A stretch of 40,823 bases of DNA from Oscillospiraceae bacterium (lineage in GTDB: Bacteria; Bacillota; Clostridia; Oscillospirales; Oscillospiraceae): positions 1 through 40,823 of the forward strand of contig JAFPWN010000034.1 of NCBI GenBank assembly GCA_017412765.1. The letters run 5' to 3'. A program made the position numbers and the translations under genes. Under the pieces are notes generated by a model that had not been told where the DNA came from, did no database searches, and saw nothing but the letters and a program-made list of their open reading frames with translations. This document shows, in pieces, positions 16,769-24,951 of the stretch (position 1 is its first letter; every line of letters starts with the position of its first letter).

Positions 16769-18928
16769 TCAGTCGTTTGTGATAAGCTCGGCATAATAGC
16801 CGCCCTTGGCGTACAGCTCATCGTGGGTCCCGCGCTCCACCACCTTGCCATGGTCCAGGACGATGATCTCGTCTGCGTCCCGGATCGTGGAGAGCCGGTG
16901 GGCGATCATGATGGTCGTCACCCCGCGCTCCTTGACAGCGTTTGCGACCTCGTATTCCGTCCTTGCGTCAAGGGCGCTCGTCGCCTCGTCCATGATGACG
17001 ATGTGCGGGTCCTGCGCCAGCACGCGGGCGATCTCCAGCCTCTGCCGCTGACCGCCGGAGAGGTCCTGCCCGCCCTCTTGGATGCGGCACTGATATCCTC
17101 CGGGACGCGCCATAATATCATCGTGTATCTGCGCGTCGCGGCAGGCAAGGATCATCTCAAAGTCCTCGATGCTGTCATCCCACATTTTGATGTTGTTCGC
17201 AACCGTATCGTCAAAGAGTATGATATCCTGATCTACAACGGCAACGCTGCCGGTAAACACGGCGCGATCGATTTCGGAAATCGGCTTCCCGTCAAACAGG
17301 ATCTCACCGCTCCAGGGCTGATACAGCCCCGAAACGAGCTTGGCGATCGTGCTCTTGCCGCAGCCTGAGCCGCCTACAAGCGCCACTCTCCCGCCGGGCT
17401 TGATTTTAAGCGAAAAATCCTCAATCAGCGGCGGGGCAAGTCGGGAATATCCGAAGGTAACGTTTTTCAGCTCCACCTCGCCGGTGAGCTTGTCGTAATC
17501 TTTGTCATCGCGCACAGGCTCGTCAGAATAATAGCTGTCCTCCGGATACTGCATCACGTCCTCAACGCGCTCCATCTGCGTGCGCATCTCCTGGATCTGC
17601 TGGCCGGAGGTAATGAGCTGCATGGCGGGGCTCATAAAAGCCGTAAGGAAGCCCTGGAAAGCCGTCACCATACCGAGCGTGAACTGTCCGCGCATACAGA
17701 GCCACACGCCGATGATAAGCACGAGCGCGTTAGCCAGGGCGGTGATAAAGGTCGGTATAACGCCGAGATACTGATTAAGTCTCGCAAAGCTCGTAGCCTG
17801 CGCGTTTACCGACGCCTGATAGTCGCCCCATTTGCGGAAATAGCCGTTTTCCGCACCGCTCGCCTTGATCGTCTCGATCATCTGAATGCCGGAGACCGTG
17901 GCCGCCGCGAGCTTGCCGCTGTCGCGCATCATGACCCTAGTGATATTGACGCGCTTTTCGGAGATCCGCCTGCTCAGAAAGAGGTTAAGACCCACGCTGA
18001 TCAGCCCGATCAAGGTAAGGAGAGGACTGTACCGGAGCATGACCCCGAGATAGAAAACCATCATAACCGCGCTTATTGCAAGCGGAGATACGGTGTTCAC
18101 AAGCATCGAGGCGATCACAGCGTTCCCTTCCTGGCGCGTCTGAATGTCACCGGCCATGCGCTGGGAGAAGAATTCCATCGGCAATCGCATCAGCTTCCAC
18201 ATGAAGCTGCCGTTGCTGATGACGGCCATCTTGCCGTTTATGCGAAGGGTGAAAACTCCCTTTACCGACTCTACAATAAGCTGAAGCAGTATCACAAGAC
18301 CCGCAAGCCCGATAAACGGCAAAAGAACCTCGCGGTTTTCGCCGGTCAGAAGCCGATCCATAAAGAACCTGGATAGAGCCGGGTTAATGATCGTAAAAAG
18401 ATACCCCAGCATGCTGGCAAGCATCACGAATGCGACGGCGCCGCCCGCTCCGGCAAGCCTTTTGCGCGCAAAAGAGAGTGTGCTGGCGCGTTTGCCTCCC
18501 GGTTTGAAGCTTTCGCCCGGCGAGAAGGTCAGCACGATGCCGGTAAAGGACTGTTCAAATTCCTCCATCGGGATCTTGACCGTGCCGCGCGCAGGGTCGT
18601 TGATATAGGCATACTTTCCGCGAAAACCGCAGAGCAGTACGTAGTGATTGTAATTCCAGTAGATAATGCAGGGAAACGTCGCCGTTTCGCGCAGCGCGTC
18701 AGTTTCCGCCCGGAAGCCTTTTGCGATCAGGCCGTAGCTTTTCGCGGCATTCAGAATGTTTTTTGCTTTTGATCCGTCACGCGATACGCCGCAGTCCACT
18801 CGCACCTGTTCCAGAGGCACCCATTTCCCGTAGTACGCCAGCACCATCGTAAGACATGCCGCGCCGCACTCCAGCGCCTCCATCTGCATAATGACCGGCG
18901 CCTTTATAACTTTGTTCTTCTTTTTCAT
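16769..18928 (-). CDS. C39 peptidase-containing ABC exporter (NHLM-type)
   Basis: 719 aa. The N-terminal C39 domain (about 10-140) removes double-glycine leaders during export: MEALECGAACL carries catalytic Cys21, WNYNHYVLL His95, and INDPARG Asp111, all intact. A six-helix permease (about 165-440) and an ATPase domain (about 485-715) follow, with Walker A GGSGCGKST, signature SGGQRQR, Walker B IVIMDEATSALD and IAHRLST. This is the catalytic and transport core. Candidate substrates in the window are the 58-aa peptide (consensus GA site) and perhaps the 65-aa peptide. It lies 11 bp after the HlyD-like gene, whose TGAGG stop provides the ribosome site. Confidence 0.93.
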   Translation of the reverse strand: MKKKNKVIKAPVIMQMEALECGAACLTMVLAYYGKWVPLEQVRVDCGVSRDGSKAKNILNAAKSYGLIAKGFRAETDALRETATFPCIIYWNYNHYVLLCGFRGKYAYINDPARGTVKIPMEEFEQSFTGIVLTFSPGESFKPGGKRASTLSFARKRLAGAGGAVAFVMLASMLGYLFTIINPALSRFFMDRLLTGENREVLLPFIGLAGLVILLQLIVESVKGVFTLRINGKMAVISNGSFMWKLMRLPMEFFSQRMAGDIQTRQEGNAVIASMLVNTVSPLAISAVMMVFYLGVMLRYSPLLTLIGLISVGLNLFLSRRISEKRVNITRVMMRDSGKLAAATVSGIQMIETIKASGAENGYFRKWGDYQASVNAQATSFARLNQYLGVIPTFITALANALVLIIGVWLCMRGQFTLGMVTAFQGFLTAFMSPAMQLITSGQQIQEMRTQMERVEDVMQYPEDSYYSDEPVRDDKDYDKLTGEVELKNVTFGYSRLAPPLIEDFSLKIKPGGRVALVGGSGCGKSTIAKLVSGLYQPWSGEILFDGKPISEIDRAVFTGSVAVVDQDIILFDDTVANNIKMWDDSIEDFEMILACRDAQIHDDIMARPGGYQCRIQEGGQDLSGGQRQRLEIARVLAQDPHIVIMDEATSALDARTEYEVANAVKERGVTTIMIAHRLSTIRDADEIIVLDHGKVVERGTHDELYAKGGYYAELITND

Positions 18929-18939
18929 TCCGAAAAGCC

Positions 18940-19356
18940 TCAGTTGAAGAGAATATCGATGATCTGCGAACTTCTGTATCCGACGCTCGCCTTGTAGCTG
19001 CCGTCCGGCAGATCGGTCTTGGCAATGGCTACCGGTTTGCCGTCATCATCGCTTCCGACGGAAAGCACCGGCATCACAAAATCTCCGACCTTGGCATTCA
19101 TACCCGGCTCGACAAAAGACGCCTTTTCCTCATCGTCAAAACGCAGTGTCAGAACGCCGCCGCGCACCTCGGCTTCACCCTCCGCAAAGCTCTCCAGGGC
19201 GGTAACGCTGCTCCAGACGAAAAGGCTCGCAAGCAGCAGTATCACAGCAATCAGCACGACCCAGATTGCCGGAGTGGTTACGTGCAGATAATCGCTGAGC
19301 TGCTCCGGCGAGGATACGCGCTCCACGCTCTTTTTATTTATTATCGGCTGTTCCAT
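18940..19356 (-). CDS. Minimal HlyD-like secretion protein of the exporter
   Basis: 138 aa. A cytoplasmic tail with SSPEQLSDYLHVTTP is followed by one membrane helix (about 29-52) and a 75-residue outer domain rich in beta strands. The SPEQL...VT-P stretch right before the helix is typical of the HlyD-family protein of NHLM systems. Those are normally several hundred residues long, with a coiled-coil hairpin and lipoyl domains. Both are absent here and no frameshift is seen, so this seems a naturally reduced adaptor. This makes sense in a single-membrane cell. AAGGAG precedes the ATG. It is the first gene of the export block. Confidence 0.75.
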   Translation of the reverse strand: MEQPIINKKSVERVSSPEQLSDYLHVTTPAIWVVLIAVILLLASLFVWSSVTALESFAEGEAEVRGGVLTLRFDDEEKASFVEPGMNAKVGDFVMPVLSVGSDDDGKPVAIAKTDLPDGSYKASVGYRSSQIIDILFN

Positions 19357-19378
19357 ACTTATCTCCTTCAGTGATTTC

Positions 19379-19409
19379 AGTCAGCAGCTATCAATCTCTG
19401 CTGCTGACT
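19379..19409 (-). promoter_or_regulatory. Perfect 10-bp inverted repeat upstream of the exporter genes
   Basis: AGTCAGCAGC (379-388) pairs perfectly with GCTGCTGACT (400-409) around an 11-base loop. It lies in the 110-bp gap between the phosphatase stop and the HlyD-like start and has no T-tract in either direction. It could be an operator for the nearby regulator, an RNA attenuator hairpin, or an mRNA processing site. No clear sigma-A promoter is visible in this gap. Confidence 0.5.
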
Positions 19410-19466
19410 TATTCAATCAGATGCTCTTCCTCCGACGCGATGAACTTTCATTTATTGCCCAATACG

Positions 19467-20987
19467 TCATTTACGCCCTTTGTACTCAACGCAGACCATC
19501 GTCAGGTCGTCAAACTGCTCTGCGCTGCCGACAAATTCATCAACCGACGCACGAACGATTCTGAGAATTTCCTTCGGATCGGCCTCCGGTCTGCTGTTGA
19601 GTGCTTCAATCATTCTGTCCGTGCCGTAAAGCTCGGTATTCGCGCTGGTCGCCTCAGGCACGCCGTCGGTATATACGAAGATCTTGTCGCCCTTATCAAG
19701 CTGGATCTCATATTCCTTGTATTTTACGCCCTCCATGCCGCCAAGCACAAAGCCGTGTTTGTCCATGAGCAGCTCGAATTTACCGTTATGATAAATCGCC
19801 GGATACTCGTGACCGGCGCTTGCGCAGGTCATTTTGCCAGTAGATAATTCAAGAACTCCGATCCACGCCGTCACGAACATCTCCATCTTGTTCTGCGCGC
19901 AAAGCGCGTTATTCGCCCTTCTCAGTACCTCGCCCGCGCCTACGCCAAGCATTGCAAAGTTCTGAACCACCGTCTTTGAAATCATCATGAAAAGCGCAGC
20001 CGGTACGCCTTTTCCGCTTACGTCCGCAATGACTACGCCGAGGTGATCGTCGTCTATCATAAAGAAGTCATAGAAATCGCCGCCGACCTCCTTGGCAGGA
20101 TCCATGCTCGCGTACAGGTCGAACTCCTCCCTGTTCGGAAAAGCCGGAAAGATCGAAGGAAGCATGCTTGCCTGTATCTCGGTTGCCATATTCAGCTCGG
20201 TCTGTGTTGCCGCCAGCTTGCTGCTCTTGTAGTTGAAGATTATGCAGTACATAATAATGAGGGACACGAGGATCATACCGTATTGGGATGCGTTGCCAAA
20301 CGTCCCCCCTACCATAATGTAATTGACAAGCGGCAGGCAGATAAACGTGAGACCGGCAATCTTCTGGCTGCGAGGATTCTCACTCACAATTATCAGGATC
20401 GCCGTAAGAACCGAAGCCACGCCGAGGTAGATATCCTCAAGGAAGGAGACGCCCGTTGCCTGATACGCTCCCGCCTCGTCGATAAGGAAGGTCGTCGGGT
20501 AGAAAATATTTGACAAGATGACCAGGTTTTCAAGCACCAGCAGGATCGGGATCCCTTTTTCCGTCCAGCCCGCAAGCTTCCCTTTGAAGCCGAGCGTGCT
20601 TCTCATGTACTTGTAGAAGAAATAAATCATCGCAAGGTCGATAAGCTTGCTGAGCAATACGAAGATAAACGTAAACGTCCGCTGCTCCGGCACGCCTATC
20701 ATATAATAAAGCAGAAAATTAACCGCAAAGCTCGCGCTGACAAAAATATTCAGAGTCCTGAACGCCTTACTTCCGGCGCCGTCCTGCTTCATGCAGCCGT
20801 AATACAGCGCCGCGGAGATCAGCGCGCCGATTGTATCAACGCCGCAGTCGAACAAAAACGTCTTCATTCGATCGTAAGTGCTTGTGTCAATATATGCCAG
20901 CCATGTCATTCCTACAGTCAATACGGCGGCAGCAACGGCAAAAACCAGTCCTATCGTTATGCTGTGTTTCTTAATCTTCTGAATCAT
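19467..20987 (-). CDS. Membrane-bound SpoIIE/PP2C-type serine phosphatase
   Basis: 506 aa from ATG at 20987, preferred because GAGG lies 10 bases upstream and a good promoter lies just before; an upstream in-frame ATG at 21086 has no ribosome site. Residues 1-255 hold about eight membrane helices. A short coiled linker (255-275, TQTELNMATEIQASMLP) leads to the SpoIIE catalytic domain (275-506), with metal-binding Asp in GGDFYD (304) and ADVSGKG (322), then TDGVPEA and FDDLTM. Such enzymes dephosphorylate anti-anti-sigma proteins in partner-switching or other phosphoproteins. No SpoIIAA/RsbW-type partner is encoded in the window. It lies between the two-component genes and the exporter, so it probably senses a membrane signal for this locus. 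Confidence 0.9.
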   Translation of the reverse strand: MIQKIKKHSITIGLVFAVAAAVLTVGMTWLAYIDTSTYDRMKTFLFDCGVDTIGALISAALYYGCMKQDGAGSKAFRTLNIFVSASFAVNFLLYYMIGVPEQRTFTFIFVLLSKLIDLAMIYFFYKYMRSTLGFKGKLAGWTEKGIPILLVLENLVILSNIFYPTTFLIDEAGAYQATGVSFLEDIYLGVASVLTAILIIVSENPRSQKIAGLTFICLPLVNYIMVGGTFGNASQYGMILVSLIIMYCIIFNYKSSKLAATQTELNMATEIQASMLPSIFPAFPNREEFDLYASMDPAKEVGGDFYDFFMIDDDHLGVVIADVSGKGVPAALFMMISKTVVQNFAMLGVGAGEVLRRANNALCAQNKMEMFVTAWIGVLELSTGKMTCASAGHEYPAIYHNGKFELLMDKHGFVLGGMEGVKYKEYEIQLDKGDKIFVYTDGVPEATSANTELYGTDRMIEALNSRPEADPKEILRIVRASVDEFVGSAEQFDDLTMVCVEYKGRK

Positions 20988-21095
20988 TAGCTTACACCTC
21001 GGCAAAAAATTTGGGATAAAAGGTCGAACTAAGGCAGAATGCAGATAGTCCGTCGGTATCTTTGCAAAAGCCAATAAAAATGGCATTATTATTCA

Positions 21096-21123
21096 ATTAT
21101 ATTGAATTTAACGCCGGAGTCAA
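21096..21123 (-). promoter_or_regulatory. Sigma-A-type promoter of the phosphatase gene
   Basis: Minus strand TTGACT (21123-21118), 16-bp spacer, TATAAT (21101-21096). The start would be near 21089, giving a leader of about 100 nt before the 20987 ATG. It lies between the kinase terminator and the phosphatase, so the phosphatase (and perhaps the exporter) is a separate transcript from the two-component pair. Confidence 0.7.
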
Positions 21124-21164
21124 GAGGGGTTTCCAGAATGTCAAACTATTTTATGATCGGCGAT

Positions 21165-21208
21165 CAGAAAAAGACCCCCGGCAGGATCGCAGATCGATCT
21201 GTCGGGGG
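21165..21208 (-). terminator. Terminator after the histidine kinase gene
   Basis: On the minus strand CCCCCGACAG pairs with CTGCCGGGGG (one A-C mismatch) around a 13-base loop, followed by TCTTTTT. It lies just after the kinase stop at 21214. Confidence 0.85.
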
Positions 21209-21213
21209 AAGGA

Positions 21214-22491
21214 TTATTCTGTACTGCTGTCAGGTATCGTCAACTTTACAGCCGTTCCGCTGTCGCCGGATGTGATCGTCATACTGCCGCCGCACATCAT
21301 TTCAAGTCGCTGCCGGATGTTTTCAAGAGTGGTATGCGGCTCGCTCTTGTCAGAGGGGTCGAAGCCCGGTCCGGTATCCTCCACGGTTATCTCACATCCG
21401 GTTTCCGTTCGGCGCGACCGGATAATTATATGAAGCGGCCCGTCATACGGGTTCATGCCATGCTTAACGGCGTTTTCCGCAAGCGGCTGCAGTGTAAGAG
21501 GCGGAAGGCGGAAGCTTGTAAACGGAGTATCGTATTCTACGGCGAGCATATCTTCAAACTGCATCTGCTCTACGGCAAGGTAGGCGCGGGTGTGCTCCAG
21601 CTCCGTCGTAAAGGGAATGGTACTGTCGCTGGCAACGGCATTGAAGTTCTTTCGCAGGTAGTTTGTGAAATCCATGGTGACCTGTCTTGCCTTCTTCGGA
21701 TCCTGATTGCACAGGCTGTAAATGCTCATCAGCGTATTGTAGATGAAGTGCGGCCTCATCTGAAGCACAAGAACGCTGGCGCGTTGATTGGCTATCTCCT
21801 GCTGCTGTCTGGCAATTTCCCGCTGTCGGCAAAGATCCTGCTCGATCTGATCGGAGAGGATAATGCTGTACATTGCCAGGGTGGAGATGACGAGGCTGAT
21901 GTCAATCAGCGGAACGACTTCAATGAAAATCTGCGTGATCAGCGCAGCCGTCATCGGCAGTATGGCGATGAGGAAGCTGAGGAACGCTTTATGCGAGAGC
22001 CGTTTTCTTCGCCTTATCGCGCCAGCGAGATTGAGCAGCATGATACCGACCAGCGGCACCAGCATAATACTGTACATAAGTCTGTTTTCAGTCTGCCTTT
22101 CCGAGGCATTGTAATAGTATATCAAGGCATATATAAGTAAAACCAAATAAGCCGCCGACAGACCGACAACGGCGAAAAGGAGCTTGCTCCGACGTAAGTT
22201 GTCTCCGCTGCAGTGCAGAAGATAAACCGTCAGCATGGGCAGAGGCAGCGGAAGGAGCAGACATTCCAAAGTCAGCATGGAATATTCCGCTGAGCGCGTG
22301 GTGAGATAATCAGATAAGATCAAGTCAATCAGACTGGTAAAGCAGCACGCAATAAGAATGAAAAAATAACCTCTGAAAAAGCGCTTGCTCCAGAGGTCGA
22401 TTCCGGGCATAACGGCGGTGAACATCAGTCCCATAATGCTTAATGCCAGCGCCGCGCTTATAATCGCGACGTAAAAGGTATTGATATTCAC
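21214..22491 (-). CDS. Sensor histidine kinase, LytS/YpdA (His_kinase PF06580) class
   Basis: 425 aa. About six membrane helices occupy residues 1-215, with no recognised extracellular sensor domain. A coiled-coil (216-240, QREIARQQQEIANQ) leads to the His_kinase domain with phospho-acceptor His248 in LQMRPHFIYNTL, then a HATPase domain (about 320-420) with N-box LAENAVKHG and G-box EDTGPGFD. ATP-driven autophosphorylation at the membrane would pass phosphate to the partner encoded just upstream, with which its start overlaps (ATGA, 22488-22491). The signal is unknown. Confidence 0.9.
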   Translation of the reverse strand: MNINTFYVAIISAALALSIMGLMFTAVMPGIDLWSKRFFRGYFFILIACCFTSLIDLILSDYLTTRSAEYSMLTLECLLLPLPLPMLTVYLLHCSGDNLRRSKLLFAVVGLSAAYLVLLIYALIYYYNASERQTENRLMYSIMLVPLVGIMLLNLAGAIRRRKRLSHKAFLSFLIAILPMTAALITQIFIEVVPLIDISLVISTLAMYSIILSDQIEQDLCRQREIARQQQEIANQRASVLVLQMRPHFIYNTLMSIYSLCNQDPKKARQVTMDFTNYLRKNFNAVASDSTIPFTTELEHTRAYLAVEQMQFEDMLAVEYDTPFTSFRLPPLTLQPLAENAVKHGMNPYDGPLHIIIRSRRTETGCEITVEDTGPGFDPSDKSEPHTTLENIRQRLEMMCGGSMTITSGDSGTAVKLTIPDSSTE

Positions 22492-23087
22492 TCGTTCGCG
22501 CCTCCCGTAAAAAACGGAAACCTCAGCTTTCTGAGCTGCTCATTTATTCCATCCGGTGTCAGCGGCTTTAACATGAAGCCACTTGCCTCTGTTTTCCATG
22601 CGTCGAGAGCATAGTCGGGGTATGACGTCAGAAAGATCACGTTGGTACGTGGATTGATTTCAAGCAGTGTACGGGATAGGTCAAGCCCGCTCGCCGTCCC
22701 CAGCTCAATATCAATTATCGCCAGCGCTATACTGTTCTGTTTTGCGAATTCGATCGCTTCCAGCGGCCAGATAAAGCCCGCAACCGTGGCATTCGGCATG
22801 ACCTCTTCCAGTACGGCAATACCGTCTGCGAGGATTACCTTGCTATCGTCCACAAGGATAACGTTGGGGTTGTTCTCGCTCTGCGCCGCAAGCTGAAGCA
22901 GCTCGTTGGCGTCAACTCCGAGGCACTTTGCAAGGCGAATGATCATCCCTGCGTCCGGCAGCCGGCTTGCATTCTCCCAGCGGGCAATGGTGGAATGGTT
23001 GACAAACATCTGCTGGCCGAGCTGCTTCTGTGAAAGTCCCTTTTCTTCTCTCAGCTTTTTCAGTGTTTCGGCAAATATATAGTTCAC
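22488..23087 (-). CDS. Response regulator with N-terminal XRE-type HTH and C-terminal receiver
   Basis: 199 aa from GTG at 23087 (AGGAG upstream). Residues 4-62 form a Cro/CI-type HTH (GLSQKQLGQQMFVNHSTIARWE). Residues 75-190 form a receiver domain with acidic Asp80/Asp81, phospho-acceptor Asp126 (AIIDIELG), Thr154 and Lys174 (MLKP). Most response regulators have the receiver first and a LytTR, OmpR or NarL output domain, so this order and HTH type are unusual. LytS-class kinases usually pair with LytTR regulators. Coupled translation with the kinase gene marks it as the partner. Target sites are unknown; the inverted repeat at 19379-19409 is one candidate. Confidence 0.9.
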   Translation of the reverse strand: MNYIFAETLKKLREEKGLSQKQLGQQMFVNHSTIARWENASRLPDAGMIIRLAKCLGVDANELLQLAAQSENNPNVILVDDSKVILADGIAVLEEVMPNATVAGFIWPLEAIEFAKQNSIALAIIDIELGTASGLDLSRTLLEINPRTNVIFLTSYPDYALDAWKTEASGFMLKPLTPDGINEQLRKLRFPFFTGGANE

Positions 23088-23118
23088 AGCTTTACTCTCC
23101 TAATCCGTGTTTACGTTT

Positions 23119-23147
23119 ATCATAATCCAGCTCGGCTGTAAAAGCAA
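23119..23147 (-). promoter_or_regulatory. Promoter of the two-component operon
   Basis: Minus strand TTGCTT (23147-23142), 17-bp spacer, TATGAT (23124-23119), giving a leader of about 25 nt before the GTG start. Confidence 0.5.
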
Positions 23148-23248
23148 GTGAACAAATGAATTTGACTTGACGATCCGGAGCATTTTCTCGTTTAATCGCC
23201 CGCGGAGTATTTATTTCTGCGAGATTTTGTTATATTTCTCGAACGTCC

Positions 23249-23265
23249 GTGCCGTCATGCGGCAC
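23249..23265 (-). terminator. Possible weak terminator hairpin after the methyltransferase
   Basis: GTGCCG (249-254) and CGGCAC (260-265) form a 6-bp stem with a 5-base loop, 16 bp past the methyltransferase stop. No T-run follows on the minus strand, so termination is doubtful. Confidence 0.3.
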
Positions 23266-23281
23266 TCATTTCGTATATCGT

Positions 23282-24076
23282 TTACTTCTTTCCGACAAGC
23301 AGTGTCGAACCCGCAAGTCCCAGCAGAGATGCTTCTTTTTTGCCCATAAAAGTCCCATCTGTTGTATCGATCAAGCGAACTTCTTCATATCCCTCTGCTT
23401 TCAGCTTCTTTACAAAGGACTCCATATCTCCGTAACGAGCCTTGCTCATAATATCGTGGATTGCGAACGTGCCGCACTTTTTCAGCACCCGCAGGGTCTC
23501 CAGAAGGAGCTCCTGCTTATCATGTCCGCTGATGTTGTGATAGACGTAGTTGCTCGTAACGGCGTCAAAGCTCTCATCCGCAAAAGGCAGGCGGATCGCA
23601 TTGCCCTCTTCAAACCGAACGTTAGCGACGCCTTCGGCTTTCGCATTGTCCTCGCAGCGCTTCTTCGTGAAAACCGCCTTGTACGCGCCGGACCAGATAT
23701 CGCAGCCTACCATTGTCGCTTTCGGATTCCGCTTCGCAGAGGCGATCGTCAGCGCCCCGCTGCCGCAGCCTACGTCAAGGCCGGTTCCACCATCCGGAAT
23801 CGTTACGTATTTCGCCGTACCGTCTATAATCGTCTTCGCGAGCTTCCGTTTTCCGTTGTAATCGAAGGTTTTGTGCAGCGCACCCATCCAGACCGTGAAA
23901 AACAGCAGCACCAGCGTACCGATCCCGAAAACGATACCTCAGACCAAACGGGCTGTCCCCTGCAATACCGCGCCAGTCGCGCCGAGAAGAAGAAACAGGA
24001 TCAAGGCAATCAGCGTTCCCCCTGCCAGCCCGTACACCATGTCCTTCGGTACCCAGTTCTTATAATCCGGTTTCAT
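23282..24076 (-). pseudogene. Class I SAM-dependent methyltransferase interrupted by in-frame TGA
   Basis: The ATG at 24076 overlaps the stop of the preceding gene (ATGA). It opens a frame encoding MKPDYKNWVPKDM and a membrane helix, which meets TGA at 23939-23941 (codon 46). The same frame continues after it with a second membrane helix (GIVFGIGTLVLLFFTVW) and a full methyltransferase domain: LDVGCGSGAL (SAM-binding motif I), MVGCDIW, FEEGNA, and SNYVYHNISGH. Without the TGA the protein would have 264 residues. Either this is a nonsense mutation in a recently inactivated gene, or the TGA is read through, or translation restarts at GTG 23911 to give a 209-aa soluble form. The conserved remainder suggests that any inactivation is recent. 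The methyl acceptor is unknown. Confidence 0.75.
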
Positions 24077-24939
24077 TTGACCGCCACCTTTCCAAGTAGT
24101 GTATTTCTTGCGCCGTTTTCCGTATCATCGTCCTCGATATACCCGTCGAATGGCGCTGACGGATCCGTATATTTCTTCGTGAACGGTTTGCAGATCTCTG
24201 TTCTATGCCGGAAGGCAAAGTCCAGATCATCCGTCCAGCCGGTATGCCCGGTAATGATCTTGATGGGAGTATTCCTTGCGCGGAGGTTCTTCTCCAGCTT
24301 TTCAAGCGACTGTACTGCCAGCTTGTTGTCCTCCGCCAGCGTACTGATGAAGCTGTAGCCGCCGTCCGCGCCGAACCAGATCGTATCTCCGGTGAAAAGG
24401 TACTCGTCATCGATCAGGTAGACCAGGTGGCCCCAGGTATGCCCCGGTACCAGGATGCATTCGATTTTGATGTCTCCGATATAGAACACTTTGCCGTCTT
24501 TCAGGAGCGTCTTTGGGTTTTCCGTTTTGACCATCGGCAGCTTATATGCCCCGTGAAAAACTTTTCTTCTGACCTCGCCGGTCAGGTACCGGTTTTCGAT
24601 CTCCCCGATATACACCATGGCGTCTTTGAACAGGAGCTCGCTGTCTTGTTCCAGAGCGCCGACGTGATCCGTATCCTGATGTGTGATCAGGATATGCCGG
24701 ATCGACGCCGGCTCAATATCCAGCCAGCCCATTTTCTCTTTTAGCCTGGCATAGTTGTAACCCGCATCGATCATGATCGTGGTGCCATTTTTTGTGTAGA
24801 AGAAAATATTGGCGATCCACTCCCGGACGCAGCTGACGCGCTCATCGATGTGTCCTGTGTTCAGCGGTTTGAAGATCGCCTTTCCGCGAAACAGCATGCT
24901 CATTGATTTCTTTTGATGTTCCGAATCCTTTCGTGCCAT
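24073..24939 (-). CDS. Metallo-beta-lactamase-fold hydrolase
   Basis: 288 aa, start supported by TTAGGAGG. The MBL core is visible: DAG at 58-60, metal motif LITHQDTDHVG (His87, Asp89, Asp91, His92), VPGHTWGHL, FTGDTIW and a late ITGHTGW histidine. The usual HxHxDH motif is here H-x-D-x-D-H, so the middle His is replaced by Asp, which changes the first metal site. The family hydrolyses thioesters, phosphodiesters or lactones; the substrate cannot be told. It overlaps the methyltransferase frame by 4 bp and follows a 32-aa membrane peptide by 12 bp. Confidence 0.85.
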   Translation of the reverse strand: MARKDSEHQKKSMSMLFRGKAIFKPLNTGHIDERVSCVREWIANIFFYTKNGTTIMIDAGYNYARLKEKMGWLDIEPASIRHILITHQDTDHVGALEQDSELLFKDAMVYIGEIENRYLTGEVRRKVFHGAYKLPMVKTENPKTLLKDGKVFYIGDIKIECILVPGHTWGHLVYLIDDEYLFTGDTIWFGADGGYSFISTLAEDNKLAVQSLEKLEKNLRARNTPIKIITGHTGWTDDLDFAFRHRTEICKPFTKKYTDPSAPFDGYIEDDDTENGARNTLLGKVAVK

Positions 24940-24951
24940 ATCTGATTCCTC

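Noticed and set aside
14577-18928. Lanthipeptide or other RiPP modification genes near the transporters
   Set aside because: Looked for LanM, LanB, YcaO, radical SAM and nitrile hydratase-type proteins on both strands; none are present, and the methyltransferase at 23.3 kb is in a separate operon.
23249-24358. 369-aa plus-strand frame across the methyltransferase and MBL genes
   Set aside because: No domain; the minus-strand genes have clear motifs and coupled starts. Its length is partly due to the same region lacking stops on this strand.
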